NCBI GenBank assembly: GCA_036702865.1
Contig: DATNQD010000039.1
Span: 52,455-116,454 of the forward strand
DNA: 64,000 nt
Direction: 5' to 3'
Source: Trichocoleus sp.
GTDB lineage: Bacteria > Cyanobacteriota > Cyanobacteriia > Elainellales > Elainellaceae
In this document: positions 23,461-32,900 of the stretch, piece by piece
Position numbering within the stretch: the stretch's first letter is position 1
Layout of the letters: each line of letters starts with the position of its first letter
Made by a program: the position numbers and the translations under genes
Notes under the pieces: generated by a model
Databases searched by the model: none
Seen by the model: only the letters and a program-made list of their open reading frames with translations
What the model was told of the DNA's origin: nothing

Positions 23461-23838
23461 TCAGCGATTCCAGGGTAAGACAGAGTAAGGCTCAAAATAT
23501 TCAAAATTTCGATCGCCTCCTCTCACCTCTGAAGGAGCACTTACAGCAGGTTCCATATAGTCCAAATCTGAGATGCAGCTATTGGGATGAATTAAGCAGT
23601 CTTCTTTATGCTTGGGTGAGTCAAATTGCACTTTTCTACGATGACTATTTTGGCAATTTTCTTTCATCAAGCGATTGTATGTCCGGTAAGGAATGTAGTG
23701 CAACGGATTATAGCCAGCGTGCTGGAGAATTAATACACATGCCCAGGAATACTTGCCTTCCAAGATGGCATCTATTACTTGAGCGAGTTGCTCTGGTGTG
23801 ATGGTCATCTCCGGTTTAACCTTTGCATTTGAATCCAT
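23461..23838 (-). CDS. HetP-like protein
   Basis: 125 residues. The N-terminal ~65 residues carry the conserved HetP core: [20 protein letters not shown], followed by [20 protein letters not shown] and [11 protein letters not shown]. The C-terminal half is variable and ends [13 protein letters not shown]. HetP in Anabaena promotes commitment to heterocyst differentiation and is encoded next to hetC; homologs also exist in filamentous species without heterocysts. Here too it lies beside a HetC-like transporter, but with hlyD between them. Its molecular role in this organism cannot be told from sequence. Confidence 0.85.
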   Translation of the reverse strand: MDSNAKVKPEMTITPEQLAQVIDAILEGKYSWACVLILQHAGYNPLHYIPYRTYNRLMKENCQNSHRRKVQFDSPKHKEDCLIHPNSCISDLDYMEPAVSAPSEVRGGDRNFEYFEPYSVLPWNR

Positions 23839-23937
23839 CTTTAAATCTCAACTCTTTAGTAAACGACTGAAGTTTATTCAATGCTCAAAAAATCAGGCTA
23901 AAATCCTACTGTGAGTATCAATCTTGCGACGGATTGT

Positions 23938-25383
23938 TTACAAGCTAATTCCTCCTGCTTGCAATCGTTTAATTGGCTCGATCAGCACATCAATAATGCG
24001 ACGTTGACGCGTCACAATTTCAGCTTTTGCTGTTTGCCCTGCTTTTAAGTAAACTTCTTGTTGCTCGTGCGTAATAAATTTGCGATCGAGTTTAATGTTG
24101 ACGCGATAGACCGTGCCTAGCTGTTCATCAACCTGCGAATCTGGGGAAACGGAGATCACACGACCTGGCACAACGCCATAATCTTGATAAGGAAAGGCAT
24201 CAAACTTCATTTGCACTGGCATTCCTACTCGAACAAACCCCGCCTGTCCACTTGGCAAAACAGCCGATAACACAAGAGGAGCCTGCTTTGGCGCAATTTC
24301 AGCTAAAGTTTGTCCGGGCTGCAATACCTCACCTGCATTGTGAACCTTGAGGGACGAGATAACTCCATCGATAGGTGCGCGGAGATAAAGCTGCCCTAAC
24401 TTGGCTTGTGCAGTTTTGAGCAAGTTTTGTGTTTCTTGAATCTTGGCATCCAGCTGGCTGACATCAATCTTAAGCTGCTGCAACTGTTGCTGTGCTTGCA
24501 ATTGATTCGTTTGACCTTCGGCTCGTTTTTGAGTCAACTGTGCCCGAAACTGTTTCTCCTGGGTTAAAGCGTTTTGCAGTTCACCCTGGGTTTGGGTCAT
24601 ATTACGTTGATATTCTCGAATTGATGCTTCTGCATCGAAGAGATGATCTTGCGCTAAGGCTCCAGTTTCCACCAAAGGCTGAAGACGATCGAGCCGAACT
24701 TGGTGCGCTGCTAATTCAGATTGAAGCTCCTGAATTGTTTTACGACTAATTTCGGCTTTAGTATAAACTTCTGCAATTGCAGCTTCTTGTGCCTGTGCTT
24801 CCGCAGCAGCAATCGATTGACGGCTTTTGATCTCCAGTTGAATGCGCTCAATCAAGCCTTGTTTCTGCATCCGTTCAAATTGCAGCGCCGTCAGGCTTTG
24901 TTTCAAGCGATCGACCTCTGCTTGAGCCAAACGATCGTCCAGTTCGGCAATCACCTGTCCTGCCTTAATTGACTTACCTTCTCGAACAGTAATTCGGGCT
25001 ACTTCACCTGGATCAATCGGCTGAACCTTATAAACCTCTCCTTGTGGCACTAACCGCCCCTGTGCATAGCTGACATCTTGAATTCGACCAAACCATGCCC
25101 AAGCTCCAAAAATGCTACAGAAGGCAATTCCACCAATCATCAGCCGCAATGGCAGACTGGAAGGAGGCTGGTCAAGCAGACTTTGTAGCGATGAACTCCA
25201 TTGTTGAGACTTATTTTGAGACTTATTTTTTGTGTCAGAGGTAACGACATTGCCAATTGAAGATGCGGTACTCTCTTCTTGGGACAAAGTTTCAGGTAGG
25301 GCAACGCCTCCACTAACCGTTGCTGCCTCAGTTTGTGAAAGTGGCTCAAAAGCTGTTTGATTAAGATTGGTAATTGTTACCAT
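23938..25383 (-). CDS. HlyD-type membrane fusion adaptor with a double-glycine-like N-terminus
   Basis: 481 residues. The order is an unusual N-terminal tail (1-60), a membrane span (about 80-102), a biotinyl-lipoyl half, a long coiled-coil hairpin (about 150-320, many Gln/Ala/Leu), the second lipoyl half (LYLRAPIDGVISSLKVHNAG) and a beta-barrel C-terminus. It links the inner-membrane ABC exporter to an outer-membrane channel. Residues 12-26 (FEPLSQTEAATVSGG) match the leader pattern L-S-x-x-E-x-x-x-V-x-G-G cut by C39 peptidases, so the adaptor may itself be processed. It precedes the HetP-like gene in the leftward cluster. Confidence 0.9.
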   Translation of the reverse strand: MVTITNLNQTAFEPLSQTEAATVSGGVALPETLSQEESTASSIGNVVTSDTKNKSQNKSQQWSSSLQSLLDQPPSSLPLRLMIGGIAFCSIFGAWAWFGRIQDVSYAQGRLVPQGEVYKVQPIDPGEVARITVREGKSIKAGQVIAELDDRLAQAEVDRLKQSLTALQFERMQKQGLIERIQLEIKSRQSIAAAEAQAQEAAIAEVYTKAEISRKTIQELQSELAAHQVRLDRLQPLVETGALAQDHLFDAEASIREYQRNMTQTQGELQNALTQEKQFRAQLTQKRAEGQTNQLQAQQQLQQLKIDVSQLDAKIQETQNLLKTAQAKLGQLYLRAPIDGVISSLKVHNAGEVLQPGQTLAEIAPKQAPLVLSAVLPSGQAGFVRVGMPVQMKFDAFPYQDYGVVPGRVISVSPDSQVDEQLGTVYRVNIKLDRKFITHEQQEVYLKAGQTAKAEIVTRQRRIIDVLIEPIKRLQAGGISL

Positions 25384-25968
25384 ATTTTAGATGACCCTAA
25401 ACTTAGTGCCAATGACAAAATAGCTGATGCGTTTATTGCATCAGAGTCGGTCGAGTGCAACTTAGTGCTGTAATGAGTCAGGTAAAGGTTGGAACCTGTT
25501 TCTTAAATGAAAAAACCACATCATAAGTAAACAACCTGAAGACACAGAATTTTGCTTATGAAGCCAGTTTAATAATGGCTTTTACAGTCTTACTGACACT
25601 AAATTTTGATTTTATATTGGGGTAAAGAGCAACAGTCAAAGCTGGGCTGACAAAGGAAATTTGTTTCTAGTTCCTGAATAGATCAAATACAATTTGAATA
25701 AATTATTTGATGTCCTAATAGGTCAACAGATTGCATTTTAAGGATTCCCTTATGATTATCCTTGTTTTTCTATCTCACTGAGCTGCCAAATTGGCAGTTT
25801 TTAAGTAGTTTCTCATGTACTTCATCAAATCTTGATAATGTGCAGAAACTACATCTGTATTTCATTATATTCATCTGTTGAAGTGAAAACTTAGTAAGCA
25901 TGTTTACACCTTGTTTTGAGCTAGTTAATCTATATTTCGGTAGAGTAACCAAATTGGTTTTGTTAACT
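25384..25968 (-). promoter_or_regulatory. 585-bp gap upstream of hlyD with a second TGCCA-N3-TGGCA palindrome
   Basis: TGCCAAATTGGCA lies at 25784-25796 and is followed on the plus strand by GTTTTTA, matching the element at 23236-23248. The length of the gap implies that hlyD has its own promoter rather than being read only from the transporter gene. The region is A/T-rich; a short open frame in it does not look like protein. Confidence 0.5.
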
Positions 25969-28900
25969 TTATAAGTCAAGCTGCTGTTGCGCCAGGTAAT
26001 AGTAAAGCCCCCGGCTTTGTACTAACGCTTCATGTGTTCCCTGTTCTACTAATACCCCTCGATCGAGCACCAAAATACGGTCTGCATTGCGGACAGTTGA
26101 CAAGCGATGAGCAATGACAAACGTCGTTCGATCGCGCCGAATTTGGGTGAGATTTTGCTGAAAGCGTCGCTCTGATTCTGTGTCTAGCGCACTAGTCGCT
26201 TCATCTAAAATTAGAATTTGTGGATCGCTGAGCAATGCCCGCGCAATGGCAATTCGCTGTCGTTGTCCTGCTGATAGTAAGGAACCCCGTTCACCCACTT
26301 TCGTGTTGTAGCCCAAGGGTAGCGATTGAATGAACGCATGAGCCTCTGCTAGATTAGCCGCTTTCATCACTTGCTCAAGGCTATGTTCGGGTCGATAAAG
26401 CGCAATATTTTCGAGAATGCTGCCTGAAAACAAAAAACAATCTTGTGGCACAACACCAAGCTGCGATCGCAAAGAATCGAGTGCAACATGACGGATATCA
26501 TGCCCATCAATGATGATGCGTCCCTGGCTGGGATGATACAAGCCTTGCAGCAATTTTACCAATGTACTCTTGCCAGAGCCACTTCGCCCCACAATCGCGA
26601 TCGTCTCTCCGGGACGTACTGTAAAGGAAAGATTTTGCAGTGTGTTATTTTCTGCATCTTCGTCATAGCGAAAGGTAACATCCTCAAACTGCACCTCTCC
26701 CTGGAGCGGCGGTAAAGTCAGGAGTGAGCTTCGATCGGCTTCTTCTGAAGATGACTCAAATACATCATTCAACCGTTCGACAGAAATCAGCACTTCCTGC
26801 AACTCGTCCCACAGATCAATTAGTGCTAAGACAGGCGAAATGACGTAGCCCAGCATCATATTAAATGCGATCAGCTGACCAATTGTGAGTTGTCCTTGAA
26901 TCACCAGCATTGCCCCATACCAAAACAAGGCAGTGCTGCCAATCATGTTGATTAAACTACTGCCAAGTTGAAGCTTAATTCCCAGTTTTTGTCCGCGAAA
27001 TTGAGAATTCATCAAGCTTGTTAAGTGGTCTTCCCAACGCCAGCGCAATTCTCGCTCTGCTGCTGCCGACTTGATCGTACTGATGCCCGTCAACATCTCC
27101 ACCAGCACTGAACTTTGATCCGTTGCATCCTTAAAGACTTCCCGCGAGATTCGACGCAGCATTGGGGTCGCCAGTAGCATGAGCAGCGCGATCGGCGGAA
27201 TCAGGGCAAGCACCAGCAGCGTGAGCCGCCAGTTGTAATAGAACATCAAAGCCAGATAGACAAAGCCAGTCACAAAGTTCAGCACTGACAGAAGAACTTG
27301 CTCTACCAGAAACCGCTGGATTTTTTGGTTTTCCTGAACCCGCGTGATAATGTCGCCAACTCGTCTGGCTTCAAAAAACTTGAGTGGCAGCGTCAGTGTA
27401 TAGCTCACAAACCCGCTAATCAGCGTTAAATCGAGGCGGTTTGAGAGATAGCTCAACAAATATTGGCGCACCGCACCCATGGCGATACTCCAGCCACTAA
27501 AAAGCAGCAAGCCCAGCGCCAGGATGTTCAGCACCGAAAGACTACCCTGTACAACAACCTGATCCAAAATGATTTGTGTAAACAGGGGGGTGATCAACCC
27601 AAAGAGCTGAATCAGCACTGAAAACAGGACAATTTGGGCAGTGAGGCTACGATAAGGCAGCAATGCCCCTACATAACGGTTTAGTGACGCTTGTTTGATG
27701 TCAGTGCTGTGCAGACGGTCTGTTGGGTCAAGCAGCAGCGCATAGCCTGTCCAATATGCCTGAAACTCTTGCAGAGAAATCGATCGCCGCCCAACTGCCG
27801 GATCAGCAATGATGGCTTCTCGTTTTGTGATGCGATAGACCACAACATAATGGGTTCCCTCCCAATGAGCGATCCAGGGATTGCGCTGTTCTGCAATACG
27901 TCCCAGGCTGGCACGAACCGGACGCGCATGAAATCCGAGCCGCTCTGCTGCTTTTGCCAAACTCCGCAGCGATGCTCCCGATCGCCCCACATTTGCATAT
28001 TCCCGCAAAACATGGATTGGAAACTGTTTGCCCCAGTAGCGGCTGACCATGCTTAAACAAGCAGCCCCACAGTCTGAAGAGCTTTGTTGCTCTACCCAGG
28101 GATAGCGATCGAGAACATCAAGCAGGCGGCGGCTAGATGGCTTCGGAAACTCAACGGACAGGGAAGTTTGAGTAGACTGTATTCCAGAATTAGCGCCATT
28201 CTGTGAAGCCTCGGTCGCTACCTTAGCAGGCGAGGAGGCTCGGAGGAGGTAGTTGATTGCTTTGCTGCTATCGCGACGTTTTCTGGCTGGTGTTGCTCGA
28301 TCGCTTAAACCTGAGTTGCTCCCATTGGTCACAGGTTGGGAGTTGCCTGGAATCGCTTTTGCCGCAATCCAGCGATCGATCGGCATGTGATAAACCCGCA
28401 GCTCGGTTTCGGCGATCCAATCTGAGGAGGTTGCGTCTGGATAGCCCCAATCACCACCAATTTCTGGAACCTCAAGCCCTTCGGCTGCTGCCGGAACTGA
28501 GTCTTGCTGCTGTTCAGTAATCGAACCTTTTCTGAGCCAATAATGCCCTGCTTCACCAGGCGTGAATTCCGCGAGTTTGCTGCCTGCTGGAATCTGCTGC
28601 TCCGTAATGTCTGAAGTGAAGCTCTGAAGTTGATGACTCGAAAATATTCCAAATTCAGTCAGGGAACGAAAAAAGATCAATTTCTCCTGCTGCCCCAACC
28701 GATCGCACAAATAGTCTTGAAGTTGGGGATATTGTTTAGTCAGCGAAGCAATCGTCGCAGCAGGAATCTGGACGATTTGTACTGGACTGGCAGCAACAGC
28801 TCGACAGGGCAATGGACTTGAAACGAAGCGTGAGTCTGCACCAAAGATAGCGTTCTCTTCAAGCAGGGCGGCAGTAATGGGGCGCTGTTCATCTTGCTTT

Positions 28901-29184
28901 TCGCACAAAAGCCGAACCCGACCCTGAGAAATTAGATACAGATCGAAGGCATTTTGTTCAGTTTGAGCAGTTTTAGTTGATATATCTTCGACATAACTTG
29001 CGATAACATCACCCAAGCAAAAGTTAAGCAGGTTAAAATGATATTGTTCATCCTCAACCTCTTCTAACTCTTGGTGATTAAGTTGAGCTAAGTTGAGTAG
29101 ACTTATGATTGGCGAAGTCGTTGCTTCAGTTTGCAACGAATGTGTAATTTCAACCGTTCGCTTATCACGATAACGAGTATTCAT
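25969..29184 (-). CDS. HetC-like ABC exporter with cNMP-like domains and C39 peptidase
   Basis: 1071 residues from the ATG at 29184 (AAAGGAC upstream); the longer frame begins with TTG and is rejected. One or two cyclic-nucleotide-binding-like domains span about 30-270. The C39 peptidase (about 360-490) has its Cys in SSSDCGAACLSM (about residue 371), His in EGTHYVVVYR and Asp in IADPAVG. The membrane domain is about 510-780. The ATPase has Walker A GRSGSGKST (about 866), signature LSAGQ (about 969) and ILDEATSALD. This is the HetC architecture. C39 exporters cut the leader of double-glycine peptides and pump the core out. The nearby peptide gene and hlyD complete the pathway. Confidence 0.9.
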   Translation of the reverse strand: MNTRYRDKRTVEITHSLQTEATTSPIISLLNLAQLNHQELEEVEDEQYHFNLLNFCLGDVIASYVEDISTKTAQTEQNAFDLYLISQGRVRLLCEKQDEQRPITAALLEENAIFGADSRFVSSPLPCRAVAASPVQIVQIPAATIASLTKQYPQLQDYLCDRLGQQEKLIFFRSLTEFGIFSSHQLQSFTSDITEQQIPAGSKLAEFTPGEAGHYWLRKGSITEQQQDSVPAAAEGLEVPEIGGDWGYPDATSSDWIAETELRVYHMPIDRWIAAKAIPGNSQPVTNGSNSGLSDRATPARKRRDSSKAINYLLRASSPAKVATEASQNGANSGIQSTQTSLSVEFPKPSSRRLLDVLDRYPWVEQQSSSDCGAACLSMVSRYWGKQFPIHVLREYANVGRSGASLRSLAKAAERLGFHARPVRASLGRIAEQRNPWIAHWEGTHYVVVYRITKREAIIADPAVGRRSISLQEFQAYWTGYALLLDPTDRLHSTDIKQASLNRYVGALLPYRSLTAQIVLFSVLIQLFGLITPLFTQIILDQVVVQGSLSVLNILALGLLLFSGWSIAMGAVRQYLLSYLSNRLDLTLISGFVSYTLTLPLKFFEARRVGDIITRVQENQKIQRFLVEQVLLSVLNFVTGFVYLALMFYYNWRLTLLVLALIPPIALLMLLATPMLRRISREVFKDATDQSSVLVEMLTGISTIKSAAAERELRWRWEDHLTSLMNSQFRGQKLGIKLQLGSSLINMIGSTALFWYGAMLVIQGQLTIGQLIAFNMMLGYVISPVLALIDLWDELQEVLISVERLNDVFESSSEEADRSSLLTLPPLQGEVQFEDVTFRYDEDAENNTLQNLSFTVRPGETIAIVGRSGSGKSTLVKLLQGLYHPSQGRIIIDGHDIRHVALDSLRSQLGVVPQDCFLFSGSILENIALYRPEHSLEQVMKAANLAEAHAFIQSLPLGYNTKVGERGSLLSAGQRQRIAIARALLSDPQILILDEATSALDTESERRFQQNLTQIRRDRTTFVIAHRLSTVRNADRILVLDRGVLVEQGTHEALVQSRGLYYYLAQQQLDL

Positions 29185-30027
29185 TTCGTTGTCCTTTAAG
29201 ATAAGCCCAATCTCCCCCAAACTTATGTGGTCTGGAATTGAAAGGCTAAGTCACATAGCAGTATTTAGAGTGTCAAAGTCAGGGAACTCAAATTCAGTTA
29301 ACTTCGTATTACCAAACCTGAACTATTGTTTTTATCTAAGGTTTTGCGGAAAGAGCTGAAAGCTTTCTCTTTTAGATCTCGTTCGATCGCTTGGATTAAG
29401 ACTATCATCCTCCTCCCTAAATTCGTCAAGAAAGGAACAGGGAAAATACGGATATTAATCTGCTGCTTTCCCTACTACCAAGGGATTCAGGAACTACTCA
29501 CATACAAAAATTAATACTTTGTTATACCAACAGGGTTTTTAGGATGATTAGCACAGCCATTTTTCAATCAACATCAACTAACCTAAGAGAGATTTTGAAG
29601 AGGATAAGAAATCTAATTAAAGCTAATCATTGTTATTGATATTTTTTATACTTGTCTCAGATTATCGTTCCATCAATCAATACATCACTCCTGGTAGCAA
29701 GGCTGCAACTTCTGGAACTTCTTCTAAATCATTTCAATGCTGGTTTCATCCCAGAAAAAAATGAAGCGAGAGCAAAAATCTGCTTAGTCGATCGCGCTCT
29801 GCAATAGGAAACAGTTGAAGTTGCTTTTGATCAACAGAATCAACAGAATCAACAGAATCAATGATAAGGGAAACGACGCGGAAAATGACGAGGGACATTA
29901 TGGCGTACATCCCCAATAGGCTGAGCAATACCAAATTTGTACTTGCTTTGAGGAACTATATTTCAAAGGCTACTGCCAGCAAACGCCCTACGATAAAGAA
30001 GGCAACTTCCTTAGATAGGCATCTTTC
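29185..30027. other. 843-bp intergenic region, no supported gene
   Basis: This holds the promoter regions of the leftward HetC-like gene and the rightward kinase. Short open frames here have compositions that do not look like protein. A 9-bp tandem repeat lies at 29830-29861. No RNA gene or terminator was recognised. Confidence 0.5.
29830..29861. repeat. 9-bp tandem repeat (ATCAACAGA x3.5)
   Basis: ATCAACAGA is repeated exactly three times (29830-29856), with a partial fourth copy ATCAA. It is a simple-sequence repeat in noncoding DNA upstream of the sensor kinase; no function is implied. Confidence 0.85.
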
Positions 30028-31428
30028 ATGTTTCAGGCGACTCGGCGGCGACTAGCGCTTTGGTATACCACCGTCACTGCAATCCTGCTTTTGTTTTTAG
30101 CGAGTGGTATGTACTTATACGTGCGGAATACGCTAGTCGAGCGAATCGATGACACCCTGAGTCATGTCGTGGAGGTGATCCAGCGATCGATCGTAATTGA
30201 GCCGATCGATCTGGGGAAGTCATATGAAGTGAAGCCCACGTTGCGGGTGAATGTAGAAGCGAGTTTTCGCAGTAATGCTGCTGTGATGGAGGATGATCAC
30301 ATCGATCTGGAATGGTTTAGCCCAATGGGTGAACTGCTCTGGTCTACTTTTTCTACACCACTAGATGCACCTTTACATGTCATCAATAATGGGGTGAACA
30401 ATGGTGAAACAGTCTACATTACCCCCGATCAACTGCTGCGGCAGGTGACACAACGGGTGCAAGTTGGACGGCAGGTCATGGGCTATTTGCGAGTGAGCCA
30501 TCCCTGGTTTGAAGTGACCAAACCCACGCGACAACTGATCTGGGATCTGAGTCTGGCAATTGTCCTGGTGGTGGCAGCAGTCGCAGCGATCGGCTGGTTT
30601 CTTTCGGGTCTGGCAATGGCTCCAGTCAGAGAGTCTTATCAGCGCCTCAAGCAGTTCACGGCAGATGCATCTCATGAGCTTCGCAACCCGATCGCTGTTA
30701 TCCAAACAAATGTTCAGGTAGCCCTGGCAGACCCCGATCCCCAGCTTCAGCAGGATCAGCTACGCGTCGTGGAACGCCTGACTCGTCGGCTGGGTCGGTT
30801 AGTTGATGATCTGTTGTTTTTGGCAAGGCAGGATGGCAGCATCGCACTCTTGCGATCGGATGCAGTTTCACTATTCCTGCTGCTGCAAGAGGTGGTAGAG
30901 GAACAGCAGGCAATCGCTACTGATAAGGGCATCCAGATTCAGTGCAATACAAACGAGAGCCAAACTGCTGCTTACCGGGTGCAGGGCGATCGAGACCAGC
31001 TTTCTCGGCTGTTTACGAATTTAATTAGTAATGCAGTTCAATACACACCCAAAGACGGCAAGATCGAGGTTATTTTACAGCGCCTCAAAAATGCTGGGAC
31101 TTCACAGCTACAAGTCCAGGTGAAAGATACAGGCATCGGAATTCCTGAAGAATCTTTGCCTCATCTTTTCGATCGCTTCTATCGCGTTGATCCGGCTCGC
31201 AGTTCTGCCCCACATAGAACCTCGACGGGTTCTGGTTTAGGGTTATCAATCGCCAAGGTCATTGTTGAGAATCATCACGGGCAAATTCAGGTTGAAAGCG
31301 TACCTGAGCAGGGAACAACCTTCACAGTCATCTTGCCTGCTCAACGGACTGATGCAAATAAGTCTGATGCAAGTAAATCGATCGCTCCTCAGAAAGAAGC
31401 CCTCAGCCCCGACTATTCTGGCAACTGA
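30028..31428 (+). CDS. Membrane sensor histidine kinase
   Basis: 466 residues. Two membrane spans (about 12-32 and 170-195) flank an extracytoplasmic sensor region. The HisKA motif is TADASHELRNPIA (His near 216). The ATPase domain has NLISNAVQY (N box), DTGIGIPEE (G1), FDRFYR (F box) and GSGLGLSI (G2). It autophosphorylates and passes phosphate to a response regulator, but no regulator gene is adjacent, so it is an orphan here. Its end overlaps the end of the convergent bciB by 16 bases. The signal is unknown. Confidence 0.9.
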   Translation: MFQATRRRLALWYTTVTAILLLFLASGMYLYVRNTLVERIDDTLSHVVEVIQRSIVIEPIDLGKSYEVKPTLRVNVEASFRSNAAVMEDDHIDLEWFSPMGELLWSTFSTPLDAPLHVINNGVNNGETVYITPDQLLRQVTQRVQVGRQVMGYLRVSHPWFEVTKPTRQLIWDLSLAIVLVVAAVAAIGWFLSGLAMAPVRESYQRLKQFTADASHELRNPIAVIQTNVQVALADPDPQLQQDQLRVVERLTRRLGRLVDDLLFLARQDGSIALLRSDAVSLFLLLQEVVEEQQAIATDKGIQIQCNTNESQTAAYRVQGDRDQLSRLFTNLISNAVQYTPKDGKIEVILQRLKNAGTSQLQVQVKDTGIGIPEESLPHLFDRFYRVDPARSSAPHRTSTGSGLGLSIAKVIVENHHGQIQVESVPEQGTTFTVILPAQRTDANKSDASKSIAPQKEALSPDYSGN

Positions 31429-32618
31429 TACTGTTCTACAATGCGCTTTGCATACTCTGGCACATGCGCCTCTAAATTTTCTGGGTGGTTGCGCTTGGTA
31501 TAAAGGTAGTTGCGCGTGAAGTGAGAATCGATCGAAAAGCGAGCATATTCCAAACCTTTGGGTCCGATCCGCTCGATCACCACACCCATCAGCTTAGCCG
31601 CCCACATCGGCAGCGTTACCCCTTTGTCATAAGCCGGAATACTCTGCTGCACTGCGTTATGGCGATCGCCCTGAGACATCACAGGCTGCGTGTTGATTTG
31701 ATCCATCACCAGATCCAGCATTTCTTTACCGCGATCGTTCCGCACCACGATCCACTGCCAGCCAAACGGCGCACCCATATAGCCAACCACGAGATCCGCC
31801 AGCGAATTGACGTAATCAAAACAGCTCATACAGGAAGGGGCAAACACATCCTTGAGTTGGTTAGTTTTTAGCCCAAAGAAAGGAACCATTTCGATCGACC
31901 CATCCTCATGCTTGAAATGCACCCGAAAATCTTGCATGAACTCATAATGAACAACGGTTTCGGGCGATCGACTTGTTGTCTCCAGAAACTTTTGCAGTCC
32001 GGCACGGGTGACGTTGTCCACGCAGGGCGTTCCCAGCACGTACAGCTTTTCCAATCCCAACTGTTTTTCTACGGCGCGGAGTGCCTGAATCTGACAGCCC
32101 ACCCCAATCACCAGCAGCCGCTTCATCCCAGACTGCTCAATCTGCTCCAGCACCGATAAGTTGGGGGAAAGCGTCGGTTTATTCACCTTTGCCGCTAAGA
32201 CTTCTGCTGGTGTTCTCGCGATCACAGGCATCGGCTGAAACCGATCTTCGGCAGTATTCTGGACGCAAACCACCCCTTCCACCAGGCCCCGATTCAACAT
32301 TTCAATGGCGATCGAGCTGACAATGCCCGTCCACTGTGCCCCCTCGATCGGCTCTTGCTTCCGGGCTGCCATCATTTCCTGGCTCACGCCAAAATACCAA
32401 TCATCTGGATTGTTCAAATCGCGCGATCGCCCGTGCGTTTGCTCCTCTAGTTCTGGGATCTGCTGATTCAGAAAGGCGCAGGCTTCTTTCACATAGTGAA
32501 TGTAGTAGGTATCGCATAGCCCACATTCGCTGCATAATTCTTTCGCCGGACGACGGCTACCGGGCTTCAAAGCCTTCGCTTTTTGGTGCTTAGATGAATC
32601 GGGGGTTATCGCAGTCAT
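31413..32618 (-). CDS. bciB: 8-vinyl reductase of chlorophyll synthesis (BciB type)
   Basis: 401 residues, the usual length of the ferredoxin-dependent divinyl (proto)chlorophyllide 8-vinyl reductase known as Slr1923/CvrA in Synechocystis. The N-terminal iron-sulfur Cys set is CSECGLCDTYY. Further Cys occur in GTPCVDN and SCMSCFDY. It belongs to the FrhB/F420-dehydrogenase-beta-like family and reduces the 8-vinyl group to ethyl. The related 7-hydroxymethyl-chlorophyll reductase family is an alternative, but the cyanobacterial context favours BciB. Confidence 0.85.
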   Translation of the reverse strand: MTAITPDSSKHQKAKALKPGSRRPAKELCSECGLCDTYYIHYVKEACAFLNQQIPELEEQTHGRSRDLNNPDDWYFGVSQEMMAARKQEPIEGAQWTGIVSSIAIEMLNRGLVEGVVCVQNTAEDRFQPMPVIARTPAEVLAAKVNKPTLSPNLSVLEQIEQSGMKRLLVIGVGCQIQALRAVEKQLGLEKLYVLGTPCVDNVTRAGLQKFLETTSRSPETVVHYEFMQDFRVHFKHEDGSIEMVPFFGLKTNQLKDVFAPSCMSCFDYVNSLADLVVGYMGAPFGWQWIVVRNDRGKEMLDLVMDQINTQPVMSQGDRHNAVQQSIPAYDKGVTLPMWAAKLMGVVIERIGPKGLEYARFSIDSHFTRNYLYTKRNHPENLEAHVPEYAKRIVEQYQLPE

Positions 32619-32900
32619 TGAAAATGATTGATGTAATACGGCAAGCTCTCTTGATCACAATACCCTAGAGCTAGTGCAGAGGGGAGAGGCTGAGGCAAAA
32701 TGTGATTTTCTTTGGTCAAATTAGCCCACAATCTCACCGATCGCGTTATGGCAAAATCTGCCCCCATCTGTTCGCTTGTTGATTTACTAAAAATTTTTAA
32801 GAATTCATTAAAAAAATAACTCGTTTCAAAAATCAGCAACTTTTTAGCTGTAGATGCGATCGACTTCAATACCACTTTCTACGCAATCCCATCAGCCCCA

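Noticed and set aside
25770..25979. 69-codon open frame upstream of hlyD
   Set aside because: It spans the end of the transporter gene and the palindrome, has no ribosome site or leader-like motif, and is not protein-like.
29746..29934. 62-codon hydrophobic open frame
   Set aside because: It includes the 9-bp simple repeat (SVDSVDSVD) and lacks a ribosome site; it is more likely noncoding.
32615..32875. 86-codon open frame upstream of bciB
   Set aside because: It covers the likely bciB promoter region, has no recognisable protein pattern and lacks a ribosome site.
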